Shown: positions 37,874 through 52,300 of the stretch, piece after piece
Layout: each line of letters opens with the position of its first letter
How positions within the stretch are numbered: position 1 is the stretch's first letter
Assembly (NCBI GenBank): GCA_029961685.1
Contig: JARWKL010000009.1
Span: 16,611,237 to 16,675,236, forward strand
Direction: 5' to 3'
DNA: 64,000 nt
Source of the DNA: Aristolochia californica
Taxonomy: Eukaryota > Streptophyta > Magnoliopsida > Piperales > Aristolochiaceae
Notes under the pieces: model-generated
Told to the model about the DNA's origin: nothing
What the model saw: the letters and a program-made list of their open reading frames with translations, nothing else
Databases searched by the model: none
Made by a program: the position numbers and the translations under genes

Positions 37874-39225
37874 TCCATTTTAGATGTGTACATTTTTCTT
37901 AAATCAAAACTTGAGTTTTCACTTTTTCCTTCATCTCGTAGACAAAAAACAGAATAGATGACAACGAAATGAAAATTTTAGACTCTGTGTATGGAGAAAA
38001 TTTAAAGCAATAACAAATGTAAGTAAAGAAAATTTATTCACACACCACAAATGAAGAAAAAAGTTTTCTCATCCAAGTTTGGGAAATTCCACTAGTTCAG
38101 CAACCCCAATAGGTTGGAATTTGATAAGAAAGAGATTTTTCTACACATGCTTTAAAAAATGGATATGCATGGCTCGAAACATGTTAAAGTTGCTAATGAC
38201 CCATGGATCCAAACCTTTCAAAAAGAATAAAAAACTTCTCATTAAATTCTCAAGTGAACGTGCGGTGGGATATTTAACCGAGTCAAACAAGCCATTATTT
38301 TGCCCATTAACAAAAAGCTGACCTAGCGATCATTGATCATTGTAAACTGATTTATCATGCGTAACGGGCCACATTTTTTTAAGGAATGACTTTTGGGTTG
38401 GGATTCAACACTCAGTTTATAATTCCCTCGCCTCCCCTTTTCCCGACGATTGCAAAACCTGATATATAAAGACTAAAACGAGTTTTAAATCCCTAAAAAT
38501 TACACAAACTTTTTGGAAATATCTCTCTCCATACTTGTGCATTGTGCATTTCCATTTTAGATGTGTACATTTTTCTTAAATCAAAACTTGAGTTTTCACT
38601 TTTCCTTCATCTCGTAGACAAAAAACAGAATAGATGACAACGAAATGAAAATTTTGGACTCTGTGTATGGAGAAAATTTAAAGCAATAACAAACGTAAGT
38701 AAAGAAAATTTATTCACACACCACAAATGAAGAAAAGAGTTTTCTCATCCAAGTTTGGGAAATTCCACTAGTTCAGCAACCCCAATAGGTTGGAATTTGA
38801 TAAGAAAGAGATTTTTCTGCACATGCTTTAAAAAATGGATATGCATGCTCGAAACATGTTAAAGTTGCAAATGACCCATGGATCCAAACCTTTCAAAAAG
38901 AATAAAAAACTTCTCATTAAATTCTCAAGTGAACGTGCGGTGGGATATTTAACCGAGTCAAACAAGCCATTATTTTGCCCATTAACGAAAAGCTGACCTA
39001 GCGATCATTGATCATTGTAAACTGATTTATCATGCGTGACGGGCCACATTTTTTTAAGGAATGACTTCTGGGTTGGGATTCAACACTCAGTTTAAAATTC
39101 CCTCGCCTCCCCTTTTCCCGACGATTGCAAAACCTGATATATAAAGACTAAAACGAGTTTTAAATCCCTAAAAATTACACAAACTTTTTGGAAATATCTC
39201 TCTCCATATTTGTGCATTGTGCATT
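37874..39225 (+). repeat. Nested 1352-bp dimer, copy 2
   Basis: Repeats the dimer at 36522 with all listed tags. The only difference I noticed is at the end: 'acacaaactttt' here against 'acacaaaatttt' in copy 1. This pair is itself inside the duplicated 7432-bp block, so it was formed before that block duplicated. Confidence 0.92.
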
Positions 39226-39901
39226 TCCATTTTAGATGTGTACATTTTTCTTAAATCAAAACTTGAGTTTTCACTTTTTCCTTCATATCGTAGACAAAAA
39301 ACAGAATAGATGACAACGAAATGAAAATTTTAGACTCTGTGTATGGAGAAAATTTAAAGCAATAACAAACGTAAGTAAAGAAAATTTATTCACACACCAC
39401 AAATGAAGAAAAAAGTTTTCTCATCCAAGTTTTGGAAATTCCACTAGTTCAGCAACCCCAATAGGTTGGAATTTGATAAGAAAGAGATTTTTCTACACAT
39501 GCTTTAAAAAATGGTATGCATGGCTCGAAACATGTTAAAGTTGCAAATGACCCATTGATCCAAACCTTTCAAAAAGAATAAAAAACTTCTCATTAAATTC
39601 TCAAGTGAACGTGCGGTGGGATATTTAACCGAGTCAAACAAGCCATTATTTTGCCCATTAACAAAAAGCTGACCTAGCGATCATTGATCATTGTAAACTG
39701 ATTTATCATGCGTAACGGGCCACATTTTTTTAAGGAATGACTTTTGGGTTGGGATTCAACACTCAGTTTAAAATTCCCTCGCCTCCCCTTTTCCCGACGA
39801 TTGCAAAACCTGATATATAAAGACTAAAACGAGTTTTAAATCCCTAAAAATTACACAAACTTTTTGGAAATATCTCTCTCCATACTTGTGCATTGTGCAT
39901 T
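39226..39901 (+). repeat. A-like unit with second type of 1-bp deletion
   Basis: Class A by most tags, but 'aatggtatgc' lacks one base of 'aatggatatgc', and 'aagttttggaaa' removes the TTG. 'cccattgatcc' destroys both the NcoI and BamHI sites. The open frame is broken here by an indel independent of the class B one. The copy is at about 46658. Confidence 0.88.
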
Positions 39902-41930
39902 TCCATTTTAGATGTGTACATTTTTCTTAAATCAAAACTTGAGTTTTCACTTTTCCTTCATCTCGTAGACAAAAAACAGAATAGATGACAACGAAATGAA
40001 AATTTTAGACTCTGTGTATGGAGAAAATTTAAAGCAATAACAAACGTAAGTAAAGAAAATTTATTCACACACCACAAATGAAGAAAAGAGTTTTCTCATC
40101 CAAGTTTGGGAAATTCCACTAGTTCAGCAACCCCAATAGGTTGGAATTTCATAAGAAAGAGATTTTTCTACACATGCTTTAAAAAATGGATATGCATGGC
40201 TCGAAACATGTTAAAGTTGCAAATGACCCATGGATCCAAACCTTTCAAAAAGAATAAAAAACTTCTCATTAAATTCTCAAGTGAACGTGCGGTGGGATAT
40301 TTAACCGAGTCAAACAAGCCATTATTTTTCCCATTAACAAAAAGCTGACCTAGCGATCATTGATCATTGTAAACTGATTTATCATGCGTAACGGGCCACA
40401 TTTTTTTAAGGAATGACTTTTGGGTTGGGATTCAACACTCAGTTTAAAATTCCCTCGCCTCCCCTTTTCCCGACGATTGCAAAACCTGATATATAAAGAC
40501 TAAAACGAGTTTTAAATCCCTAAAAATTAGACAAACTTTTTGGAAATATCTCTCTCCATATTTGTGCATTGTGCATTTCCATTTTAGATGTGTACATTTT
40601 TCTTAAATCAAAACTTTAGTTTTCACTTTTTCCTTCATCTCGTAGACAAAAAACAGAATAGATGACAACGAAATGAAAATTTTAGAGTCTGTGTATGGAG
40701 AAAATTTAAAGCAATAACAAACGTAAGTAATGAAAATTTATTCACACACCACAAATGAAGAAAAAATTTTCCTCATCCAAGTTTGGGAAATTCCACTAGT
40801 TCAGCAACCCCAATAGGTTGGAATTTGATAAGAAAGGGATTTTTCTGCACATGCTTTAAAAAATGGATATGCATGCTCGAAACATGTTAAAGCTTCAAAT
40901 GACCCATGGATCCAAACCTTTCAAAAAGAATAAAAAACTTCTCATTAAATTCTCAAGTGAACGTGCGGTGGGATATTTAACCGAGTCAAACAAGCCATTA
41001 TTTTGCCCATTAACGAAAAGCTGACCTAGCGATCATTGATCATTGTAAACTGATTTATCATGCGTGACGGGCCACATTTTTTTAAGGAATGACTTTTGGG
41101 TTGGGATTCAACACTCAGTTTAAAATTCCCTCGCCTCCCCTTTTCCCGACGATTGCAAAACCTGATATATAAAGACTAAAACGAGTTTTAAATCCCTAAA
41201 AATTACACAAACTTTTTGGAAATATCTCTCTCCATATTTGTGCATTGTGCATTTCCATTTTAGATGTGTACATTTTTCTTAAATCAAAACTTGAGTTTTC
41301 ACTTTTTCCTTCATCTCGTAGACAAAAAACAGAATAGATGACAACGAAATGAAAATTTTAGACTCTGTGTATGGAGAAAATTTAAAGCAATAACAAACGT
41401 AAGTAAAGAAAATTTATTCACACACCACAAATGAAGAAAAAAGTTTTCTCATCCAAGTTTGGGAAATTCCACTAGTTCAGCAACCCCAATAGGTTGGAAT
41501 TTGATAAGAAAGAGATTTTTCTACACATGCTTTAAAAAATGGATATGCATGGCTCGAAACATGTTAAAGTTGCAAATGACCCATGGATCCAAACCTTTCA
41601 AAAAGAATAAAAAACTTCTCATTAAATTCTCAAGTGAACGTGCGGTGGGATATTTAACCGAGTCAAACAATCCATTATTTTGCCCATTAACAAAAAGCTG
41701 ACCTAGCGATCATTGATCATTGTAAACTGATTTATCATGCGTGACGGGCCACATTTTTTTAAGGAATGACTTTTGGGTTGGGATTCAACACTCAGTTTAA
41801 AATTCCCTCGCCTCCCCTTTTCCCGACGATTGCAAAACCTGATATATAAAGACTAAAACGAGTTTTAAATCCCTAAAAATTACACAAACTTTTTGGAAAT
41901 ATCTCTCTCCATATTTGTGCATTGTGCATT

Positions 41931-42600
41931 TCCATTTTAGATGTGTACATTTTTCTTAAATCAAAACTTTAGTTTTCACTTTTTCCTTCATCTCGTAGAC
42001 AAAAAACAGAATAGATCACAACGAAATGAAAATTTTAGACTCTGTGTATGGTGAAAATTTAAAGCAATAACAAACGTAAGTAAAGAAAATTTATTCACAC
42101 ACCACAAATGAAGAAAAAAGTTTTCTCATCCAAGTTTGGGAAATTCCACTAGTTCAGCAACCCCAATAGGTTGGAATTTGATAAGAAAGAGATTTTTCTA
42201 CACATGCTTTAAAAAATGGATATGCATTGCTCGAAACATGTTAAAGTTGCAAATGACCCATGGATCCAAACCTTTCAAAAAGAATAAAAAACTTCTCATT
42301 AAATTCTCAAGTGAACGTGCGGTGGGATATTTAACCGAGTCAAACAAGCGATTATTTTGCCCATTAACAAAAAGCTGACCTAGCGATCATTGATCATTTT
42401 AAACTGATTTATCATGCGTAACGGGCCACATTTTTTTAAGGAATGACTTTTGGGTTGGGATTCAACACTCAGTTTAAAATTCCCTCGCCTCCCCTTTTCC
42501 CGACGATTGCAAAACCTGATATATAAAGACTAAAACGAGTTTTAAATCCCTAAAAATTACCCAAACTTTTTGGAAATATCTCTCTCCATACTTGTGCATT
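41931..42600 (+). repeat. 670-bp short unit opening block copy 2
   Basis: Copy of the short unit at 34499 with the same private changes ('agatcacaac', 'tatggtgaaaat', 'aagcgattat') and the same missing 'gtgcatt'. Confidence 0.92.
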
Positions 42601-43953
42601 TCCATTTTAGATGTGTACATTTTTCTTAAATCAAAACTTGAGTTTTCACTTTTTCCTTCATCTCGTAGACAAAAAACAGAATAGATGACAACGAAATGAA
42701 AATTTTAGACTCTGTGTATGGAGAAAATTTAAAGCAATAACAAACGTAAGTAAAGAAAATTTATTCACACACCACAAATGAAGAAAAGAGTTTTCTCATC
42801 CAAGTTTGGGAAATTCCACTAGTTCAGCAACCCCAATAGGTTGGAATTTGATAAGAAAGAGATTTTTCTACACATGCTTTAAAAAATGGATATGCATGGC
42901 TCGAAACATGTTAAAGTTGCAAATGACCCATGGATCCAAACCTTTCAAAAAGAATAAAAAACTTCTCATTAAATTCTCAAGTGAACGTGCGGTGGGATAT
43001 TTAACCGAGTCAAACAAGCCATTATTTTGCCCATTAACAAAAAGCTGACCTAGCGATCTTTGATCATTGTAAACTGATTTATCATGCGTAACGGGCCACA
43101 TTTTTTTAAGGAATGACTTTTGGGTTGGGATTCAACACTCAGTTTAAAATTCCCTCGCCTCCCCTTTTCCCGACGATTGCAAAACCTGATATATAAAGAC
43201 TAAAACGAGTTTTAAATCCCTAAAAATTACACAAACTTTTTGGAAATATCTCTCTCCATATTTGTGCATTGTGCATTTCCATTTTAGATGTGTACATTTT
43301 TCTTAAATCAAAACTTTAGTTTTCACTTTTTCCTTCATCTCGTAGACAAAAAACAGAATAGATGACAACGAAATGAAAATTTTAGACTCTGTGTATGGAG
43401 AAAATTTAAAGCAATAACAAACGTAAGTAATGAAAATTTATTCACACACCACAAATGAAGAAAAAATTTTCCTCATCCAAGTTTGGGAAATTCCACTAGT
43501 TCAGCAACCCCAATAGGTTGGAATTTGATAAGAAAGGGATTTTTCTGCACATGCTTTAAAAAATGGATATGCATGCTCGAAACATGTTAAAGTTGCAAAT
43601 GACCCATGGATCCAAACCTTTCAAAAAGAATAAAAAACTTCTCATTAAATTCTCAAGTGAACGTGCGGTGGGATATTTAACCGAGTCAAACAAGCCATTA
43701 TTTTGCCCATTAACGAAAAGCTGACCTAGCGATCATTGATCATTGTAAACTGATTTATCATGCGTGACGGGCCACATTTTTTTAAGGAATGACTTTTGGG
43801 TTGGGATTCAACACTCAGTTTAAAATTCCCTCGCCTCCCCTTTTCCCGACGATTGCAAAACCTGATATATAAAGACTAAAACGAGTTTTAAATCCCTAAA
43901 AATTACACAAAATTTTTGGAAATATCTCTCTCCATATTTGTGCATTGTGCATT

Positions 43954-45305
43954 TCCATTTTAGATGTGTACATTTTTCTTAAATCAAAACTTGAGTTTTC
44001 ACTTTTTCCTTCATCTCGTAGACAAAAAACAGAATAGATGACAACGAAATGAAAATTTTAGACTCTGTGTATGGAGAAAATTTAAAGCAATAACAAATGT
44101 AAGTAAAGAAAATTTATTCACACACCACAAATGAAGAAAAAAGTTTTCTCATCCAAGTTTGGGAAATTCCACTAGTTCAGCAACCCCAATAGGTTGGAAT
44201 TTGATAAGAAAGAGATTTTTCTACACATGCTTTAAAAAATGGATATGCATGGCTCGAAACATGTTAAAGTTGCTAATGACCCATGGATCCAAACCTTTCA
44301 AAAAGAATAAAAAACTTCTCATTAAATTCTCAAGTGAACGTGCGGTGGGATATTTAACCGAGTCAAACAAGCCATTATTTTGCCCATTAACAAAAAGCTG
44401 ACCTAGCGATCATTGATCATTGTAAACTGATTTATCATGCGTAACGGGCCACATTTTTTTAAGGAATGACTTTTGGGTTGGGATTCAACACTCAGTTTAT
44501 AATTCCCTCGCCTCCCCTTTTCCCGACGATTGCAAAACCTGATATATAAAGACTAAAACGAGTTTTAAATCCCTAAAAATTACACAAACTTTTTGGAAAT
44601 ATCTCTCTCCATACTTGTGCATTGTGCATTTCCATTTTAGATGTGTACATTTTTCTTAAATCAAAACTTGAGTTTTCACTTTTCCTTCATCTCGTAGACA
44701 AAAAACAGAATAGATGACAACGAAATGAAAATTTTGGACTCTGTGTATGGAGAAAATTTAAAGCAATAACAAACGTAAGTAAAGAAAATTTATTCACACA
44801 CCACAAATGAAGAAAAGAGTTTTCTCATCCAAGTTTGGGAAATTCCACTAGTTCAGCAACCCCAATAGGTTGGAATTTGATAAGAAAGAGATTTTTCTGC
44901 ACATGCTTTAAAAAATGGATATGCATGCTCGAAACATGTTAAAGTTGCAAATGACCCATGGATCCAAACCTTTCAAAAAGAATAAAAAACTTCTCATTAA
45001 ATTCTCAAGTGAACGTGCGGTGGGATATTTAACCGAGTCAAACAAGCCATTATTTTGCCCATTAACGAAAAGCTGACCTAGCGATCATTGATCATTGTAA
45101 ACTGATTTATCATGCGTGACGGGCCACATTTTTTTAAGGAATGACTTCTGGGTTGGGATTCAACACTCAGTTTAAAATTCCCTCGCCTCCCCTTTTCCCG
45201 ACGATTGCAAAACCTGATATATAAAGACTAAAACGAGTTTTAAATCCCTAAAAATTACACAAAATTTTTGGAAATATCTCTCTCCATATTTGTGCATTGT
45301 GCATT
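43954..45305 (+). repeat. Nested 1352-bp dimer in block copy 2, first
   Basis: Counterpart of 36522-37873 at +7432 bp with the same tags ('gttgctaatg', 'cagtttataatt', 'attttggactc', 'gacttctggg'). Confidence 0.92.
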
Positions 45306-46657
45306 TCCATTTTAGATGTGTACATTTTTCTTAAATCAAAACTTGAGTTTTCACTTTTTCCTTCATCTCGTAGACAAAAAACAGAATAGATGACAACGAA
45401 ATGAAAATTTTAGACTCTGTGTATGGAGAAAATTTAAAGCAATAACAAATGTAAGTAAAGAAAATTTATTCACACACCACAAATGAAGAAAAAAGTTTTC
45501 TCATCCAAGTTTGGGAAATTCCACTAGTTCAGCAACCCCAATAGGTTGGAATTTGATAAGAAAGAGATTTTTCTACACATGCTTTAAAAAATGGATATGC
45601 ATGGCTCGAAACATGTTAAAGTTGCTAATGACCCATGGATCCAAACCTTTCAAAAAGAATAAAAAACTTCTCATTAAATTCTCAAGTGAACGTGCGGTGG
45701 GATATTTAACCGAGTCAAACAAGCCATTATTTTGCCCATTAACAAAAAGCTGACCTAGCGATCATTGATCATTGTAAACTGATTTATCATGCGTAACGGG
45801 CCACATTTTTTTAAGGAATGACTTTTGGGTTGGGATTCAACACTCAGTTTATAATTCCCTCGCCTCCCCTTTTCCCGACGATTGCAAAACCTGATATATA
45901 AAGACTAAAACGAGTTTTAAATCCCTAAAAATTACACAAACTTTTTGGAAATATCTCTCTCCATACTTGTGCATTGTGCATTTCCATTTTAGATGTGTAC
46001 ATTTTTCTTAAATCAAAACTTGAGTTTTCACTTTTCCTTCATCTCGTAGACAAAAAACAGAATAGATGACAACGAAATGAAAATTTTGGACTCTGTGTAT
46101 GGAGAAAATTTAAAGCAATAACAAACGTAAGTAAAGAAAATTTATTCACACACCACAAATGAAGAAAAGAGTTTTCTCATCCAAGTTTGGGAAATTCCAC
46201 TAGTTCAGCAACCCCAATAGGTTGGAATTTGATAAGAAAGAGATTTTTCTGCACATGCTTTAAAAAATGGATATGCATGCTCGAAACATGTTAAAGTTGC
46301 AAATGACCCATGGATCCAAACCTTTCAAAAAGAATAAAAAACTTCTCATTAAATTCTCAAGTGAACGTGCGGTGGGATATTTAACCGAGTCAAACAAGCC
46401 ATTATTTTGCCCATTAACGAAAAGCTGACCTAGCGATCATTGATCATTGTAAACTGATTTATCATGCGTGACGGGCCACATTTTTTTAAGGAATGACTTC
46501 TGGGTTGGGATTCAACACTCAGTTTAAAATTCCCTCGCCTCCCCTTTTCCCGACGATTGCAAAACCTGATATATAAAGACTAAAACGAGTTTTAAATCCC
46601 TAAAAATTACACAAACTTTTTGGAAATATCTCTCTCCATATTTGTGCATTGTGCATT
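45306..46657 (+). repeat. Nested 1352-bp dimer in block copy 2, second
   Basis: Counterpart of 37874-39225 at +7432 bp. It ends 'acacaaactttt' like its partner, so the small difference between the nested copies was carried along by the larger duplication. Confidence 0.92.
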
Positions 46658-49362
46658 TCCATTTTAGATGTGTACATTTTTCTTAAATCAAAACTTGAGT
46701 TTTCACTTTTTCCTTCATATCGTAGACAAAAAACAGAATAGATGACAACGAAATGAAAATTTTAGACTCTGTGTATGGAGAAAATTTAAAGCAATAACAA
46801 ACGTAAGTAAAGAAAATTTATTCACACACCACAAATGAAGAAAAAAGTTTTCTCATCCAAGTTTTGGAAATTCCACTAGTTCAGCAACCCCAATAGGTTG
46901 GAATTTGATAAGAAAGAGATTTTTCTACACATGCTTTAAAAAATGGTATGCATGGCTCGAAACATGTTAAAGTTGCAAATGACCCATTGATCCAAACCTT
47001 TCAAAAAGAATAAAAAACTTCTCATTAAATTCTCAAGTGAACGTGCGGTGGGATATTTAACCGAGTCAAACAAGCCATTATTTTGCCCATTAACAAAAAG
47101 CTGACCTAGCGATCATTGATCATTGTAAACTGATTTATCATGCGTAACGGGCCACATTTTTTTAAGGAATGACTTTTGGGTTGGGATTCAACACTCAGTT
47201 TAAAATTCCCTCGCCTCCCCTTTTCCCGACGATTGCAAAACCTGATATATAAAGACTAAAACGAGTTTTAAATCCCTAAAAATTACACAAACTTTTTGGA
47301 AATATCTCTCTCCATACTTGTGCATTGTGCATTTCCATTTTAGATGTGTACATTTTTCTTAAATCAAAACTTGAGTTTTCACTTTTCCTTCATCTCGTAG
47401 ACAAAAAACAGAATAGATGACAACGAAATGAAAATTTTAGACTCTGTGTATGGAGAAAATTTAAAGCAATAACAAACGTAAGTAAAGAAAATTTATTCAC
47501 ACACCACAAATGAAGAAAAGAGTTTTCTCATCCAAGTTTGGGAAATTCCACTAGTTCAGCAACCCCAATAGGTTGGAATTTCATAAGAAAGAGATTTTTC
47601 TACACATGCTTTAAAAAATGGATATGCATGGCTCGAAACATGTTAAAGTTGCAAATGACCCATGGATCCAAACCTTTCAAAAAGAATAAAAAACTTCTCA
47701 TTAAATTCTCAAGTGAACGTGCGGTGGGATATTTAACCGAGTCAAACAAGCCATTATTTTTCCCATTAACAAAAAGCTGACCTAGCGATCATTGATCATT
47801 GTAAACTGATTTATCATGCGTAACGGGCCACATTTTTTTAAGGAATGACTTTTGGGTTGGGATTCAACACTCAGTTTAAAATTCCCTCGCCTCCCCTTTT
47901 CCCGACGATTGCAAAACCTGATATATAAAGACTAAAACGAGTTTTAAATCCCTAAAAATTAGACAAACTTTTTGGAAATATCTCTCTCCATATTTGTGCA
48001 TTGTGCATTTCCATTTTAGATGTGTACATTTTTCTTAAATCAAAACTTTAGTTTTCACTTTTTCCTTCATCTCGTAGACAAAAAACAGAATAGATGACAA
48101 CGAAATGAAAATTTTAGAGTCTGTGTATGGAGAAAATTTAAAGCAATAACAAACGTAAGTAATGAAAATTTATTCACACACCACAAATGAAGAAAAAATT
48201 TTCCTCATCCAAGTTTGGGAAATTCCACTAGTTCAGCAACCCCAATAGGTTGGAATTTGATAAGAAAGGGATTTTTCTGCACATGCTTTAAAAAATGGAT
48301 ATGCATGCTCGAAACATGTTAAAGCTTCAAATGACCCATGGATCCAAACCTTTCAAAAAGAATAAAAAACTTCTCATTAAATTCTCAAGTGAACGTGCGG
48401 TGGGATATTTAACCGAGTCAAACAAGCCATTATTTTGCCCATTAACGAAAAGCTGACCTAGCGATCATTGATCATTGTAAACTGATTTATCATGCGTGAC
48501 GGGCCACATTTTTTTAAGGAATGACTTTTGGGTTGGGATTCAACACTCAGTTTAAAATTCCCTCGCCTCCCCTTTTCCCGACGATTGCAAAACCTGATAT
48601 ATAAAGACTAAAACGAGTTTTAAATCCCTAAAAATTACACAAACTTTTTGGAAATATCTCTCTCCATATTTGTGCATTGTGCATTTCCATTTTAGATGTG
48701 TACATTTTTCTTAAATCAAAACTTGAGTTTTCACTTTTTCCTTCATCTCGTAGACAAAAAACAGAATAGATGACAACGAAATGAAAATTTTAGACTCTGT
48801 GTATGGAGAAAATTTAAAGCAATAACAAACGTAAGTAAAGAAAATTTATTCACACACCACAAATGAAGAAAAAAGTTTTCTCATCCAAGTTTGGGAAATT
48901 CCACTAGTTCAGCAACCCCAATAGGTTGGAATTTGATAAGAAAGAGATTTTTCTACACATGCTTTAAAAAATGGATATGCATGGCTCGAAACATGTTAAA
49001 GTTGCAAATGACCCATGGATCCAAACCTTTCAAAAAGAATAAAAAACTTCTCATTAAATTCTCAAGTGAACGTGCGGTGGGATATTTAACCGAGTCAAAC
49101 AATCCATTATTTTGCCCATTAACAAAAAGCTGACCTAGCGATCATTGATCATTGTAAACTGATTTATCATGCGTGACGGGCCACATTTTTTTAAGGAATG
49201 ACTTTTGGGTTGGGATTCAACACTCAGTTTAAAATTCCCTCGCCTCCCCTTTTCCCGACGATTGCAAAACCTGATATATAAAGACTAAAACGAGTTTTAA
49301 ATCCCTAAAAATTACACAAACTTTTTGGAAATATCTCTCTCCATATTTGTGCATTGTGCATT

Positions 49363-52300
49363 TCCATTTTAGGTGTGTACATTTTTCTTAAATCAAAACT
49401 TGAGTTTTCACTTTTTCCTTCATCTCGTAGACAAAAAACAGAATAGATGACAACGAAATGAAAATTTTAGACTCTGTGTATGGAGAAAATTTAAAGCAAT
49501 AACAAACGTAAGTAAAGAATATTTATTCACACACCACAAATGAAGAAAAGAGTTTTCTCATCCAAGTTTGGGAAATTCCACTAGTTCAGCAACCCCAATA
49601 GGTTGGAATTTGATAAGAAAGAGATTTTTCTACACATGCTTTAAAAAATGGATATGCATGGCTCGAAACATGTTAAAGTTGCAAATGACCCATGGATCCA
49701 AACCTTTCAAAAAGAATAAAAAACTTCTCATTAAATTCTCAAGTGAACGTGCGGTGGGATATTTAACCGAGTCAAACAAGCCATTATTTTGCCCATTAAC
49801 AAAAAGCTGACCTAGCGATCATTGATCATTGTAAACTGATTTATCATGCGTAACGGGCCACATTTTTTTAAGGAATGACTTTTGGGTTGGGATTCAACAC
49901 TCAGTTTAAAATTCCCTCGCCTCCCCTTTTCCCGACGATTGCAAAACCTGATATATAAAGACTAAAACGAGTTTTAAATCCCTAAAAATTACACAAACTT
50001 TTTGGAAATATCTCTCTCCATATTTGTGCATTGTACATTTCCATTTTAGATGTGTACATTTTTCTTAAATCAAAACTTTAGTTTTCACTTTTTCCTTCAT
50101 CTCGTAGACAAAAAACAGAATAGATGACAACGAAATGAAAATTTTAGACTCTGTGTATGGAGAAAATTTAAAGCAATAACAAACGTAAGTAATGAAAATT
50201 TATTCACACACCACAAATGAAGAAAAAATTTTCCTCATCCAAGTTTGGGAAATTCCACTAGTTCAGCAACCCCAATAGGTTGGAATTTGATAAGAAAGGG
50301 ATTTTTCTACACATGCTTTAAAAAATGGATATGCATGCTCGAAACATGTTAAAGTTGCAAATGACCCATGGATCCAAACCTTTCAAAAAGAATAAAAAAC
50401 TTCTCATTAAATTCTCAAGTGAACGTGCGGTGGGATATTTAACCGAGTCAAACAAGCCATTATTTTGCCCATTAACGAAAAGCTGACCTAGCGATCATTG
50501 ATCATTGTAAACTGATTTATCATGCGTGACGGGCCACATTTTTTTAAGGAATGACTTTTGGGTTGGGATTCAACACTCAGTTTAAAATTCCCTCGCCTCC
50601 CCTTTTCCCTACGATTGCAAAACCTGATATATAAAGACTAAAACGAGTTTTAAATCCCTAAAAATTACACAAACTTTTTGGAAATATCTCTCTCCATATT
50701 TGTGCATTGTGCATTTCCATTTTAGATGTGTACATTTTTCTTAAATCAAAACTTGAGTTTTCACTTTTTCCTTCATCTCGTAGACAAAAAACAGAATAGA
50801 TGACAACGAAATGAAAATTTTAGACTCTGTGTATGGAGAAAATTTAAAGCAATAACAAACGTAAGTAAAGAAAATTTATTCACACACCACAAATGAAGAA
50901 AAAAGTTTTCTCATCCAAGTTTGGGAAATTCCACTAGTTCAGCAACCCCAATAGGTTGGAATTTGATAAGAAAGAGATTTTTCTACACATGCTTTAAAAA
51001 ATGGATATGCATGGCTCGAAACATGTTAAAGTTGCAAATGACCCATGGATCCAAACCTTTCAAAAAGAATAAAAAACTTCTCATTAAATTCTCAAGTGAA
51101 CGTGCGGTGGGATATTTAACCGAGTCAAACAAGCCATTATTTTGCCCATTAACAAAAAGCTGACCTAGCGATCATTGATCATTGTAAACTGATTTATCAT
51201 GCGTAACGGGCCACATTTTTTTAAGGAATGACTTTTGGGTTGGGATTCAACACTCAGTTTAAAATTCCCTCGCCTCCCCTTTTCCCGACGATTGCAAAAC
51301 CTGATATATAAAGACTAAAACGAGTTTTAAATCCCTAAAAATTACACAAACTTTTTGGAAATATCTCTCTCCATATTTGTGCATTGTGCATTTCCATTTT
51401 AGATGTGTACATTTTTCTTAAATCAAAACTTTAGTTTTCACTTTTTCCTTCATCTCGTAGACAAAAAACAGAATAGATGACAACGAAATGAAAATTTTAG
51501 ACTCTGTGTATGGAGAAAATTTAAAGCAATAACAAACGTATGTAATGAAAATTTATTCACACAACACAAATGAAGAAAAAATTTTCCTCATCCAAGTTTG
51601 GGAAATTCCACTAGTTCAGCAACCCCAATAGGTTGGAATTTTATAAGAAAGGGATTTTTCTACACATGCTTTAAAAAATGGATATGCATGCTCGAAACAT
51701 GTTAAAGTTGCAAATGACCCATGGATCCAAACCTTTCAAAAAGAATAAAAAACTTCTCATTAAATTCTCAAGTGAACGTGCGGTGGGATATTTAACCGAG
51801 TCAAACAAGCCATTATATTGCCCATTAACGAAAAGCTGACCTAGCGATCATTGATCATTGTAAACTGATTTATCATGCGTGACGGGCCACATTTTTTTAA
51901 GGAATGACTTTTGGGTTGGGATTCAACACTCAGTTTAAAATTCCCTCGCCTCCCCTTTTCCCGACGATTGCAAAACCTGATATATAAAGACTAAAACGAG
52001 TTTTAAATCCCTAAAAATTACAAAAACTTTTTGGAAATATCTCTCTCTATATTTGTGCATTGTGCATTTCCATTTTAGATGTGTACATTTTTCTTAAATC
52101 AAAACTTGAGTTTTCACTTTTTCCTTCATCTCGTAGACAAAAAACAGAATAGATGACAACGAAATGAAAATTTTAGACTCTGTGTATGGGGAAAATTTAA
52201 AGCAATAACAAACGTAAGTAAAGAAAATTTATTCACACACCACAAATGAAGAAAAAAGTTTTCTCATCCAAGTTTGGGAAATTCCACTAGTTCAGCAACC

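Larger units (their letters stand above)
34499..41930 (+). repeat. 11-unit higher-order block, copy 1 (7432 bp)
   Basis: Unit order by TTG phase: 34704 A, 35374 A, 36051 B, 36727 A, 37403 hybrid, 38079 A, 38755 hybrid, 39431 A-like (frameshifted), 40106 A, 40783 B, 41459 A. Private variants reappear at +7432 bp: 'agatcacaac', 'gcattgctcg' and 'aagcgattat' in the first unit, 'gatctttgatc' in the second, 'cagtttataatt' in the fourth and sixth, 'aatggtatgc' and 'cccattgatcc' in the eighth, 'ttttttcccatt' in the ninth, 'agcttcaaatg' in the tenth and 'aacaatccatt' in the eleventh. At every tag I compared the two copies agree. Confidence 0.93.
41931..49362 (+). repeat. 11-unit higher-order block, copy 2 (7432 bp)
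   Basis: Direct tandem copy of 34499-41930, with every unit offset by exactly 7432 bp (TTG phases 42136, 42806, 43483, 44159, 44835, 45511, 46187, 46863, 47538, 48215, 48891). From 'aacaagccatt' against 'aacaatccatt' (near 34236 and 41668), identity at this offset seems to begin just after 34236. It ends where 'ttttaggtgtg' replaces 'ttttagatgtg' near 49371. Confidence 0.93.
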
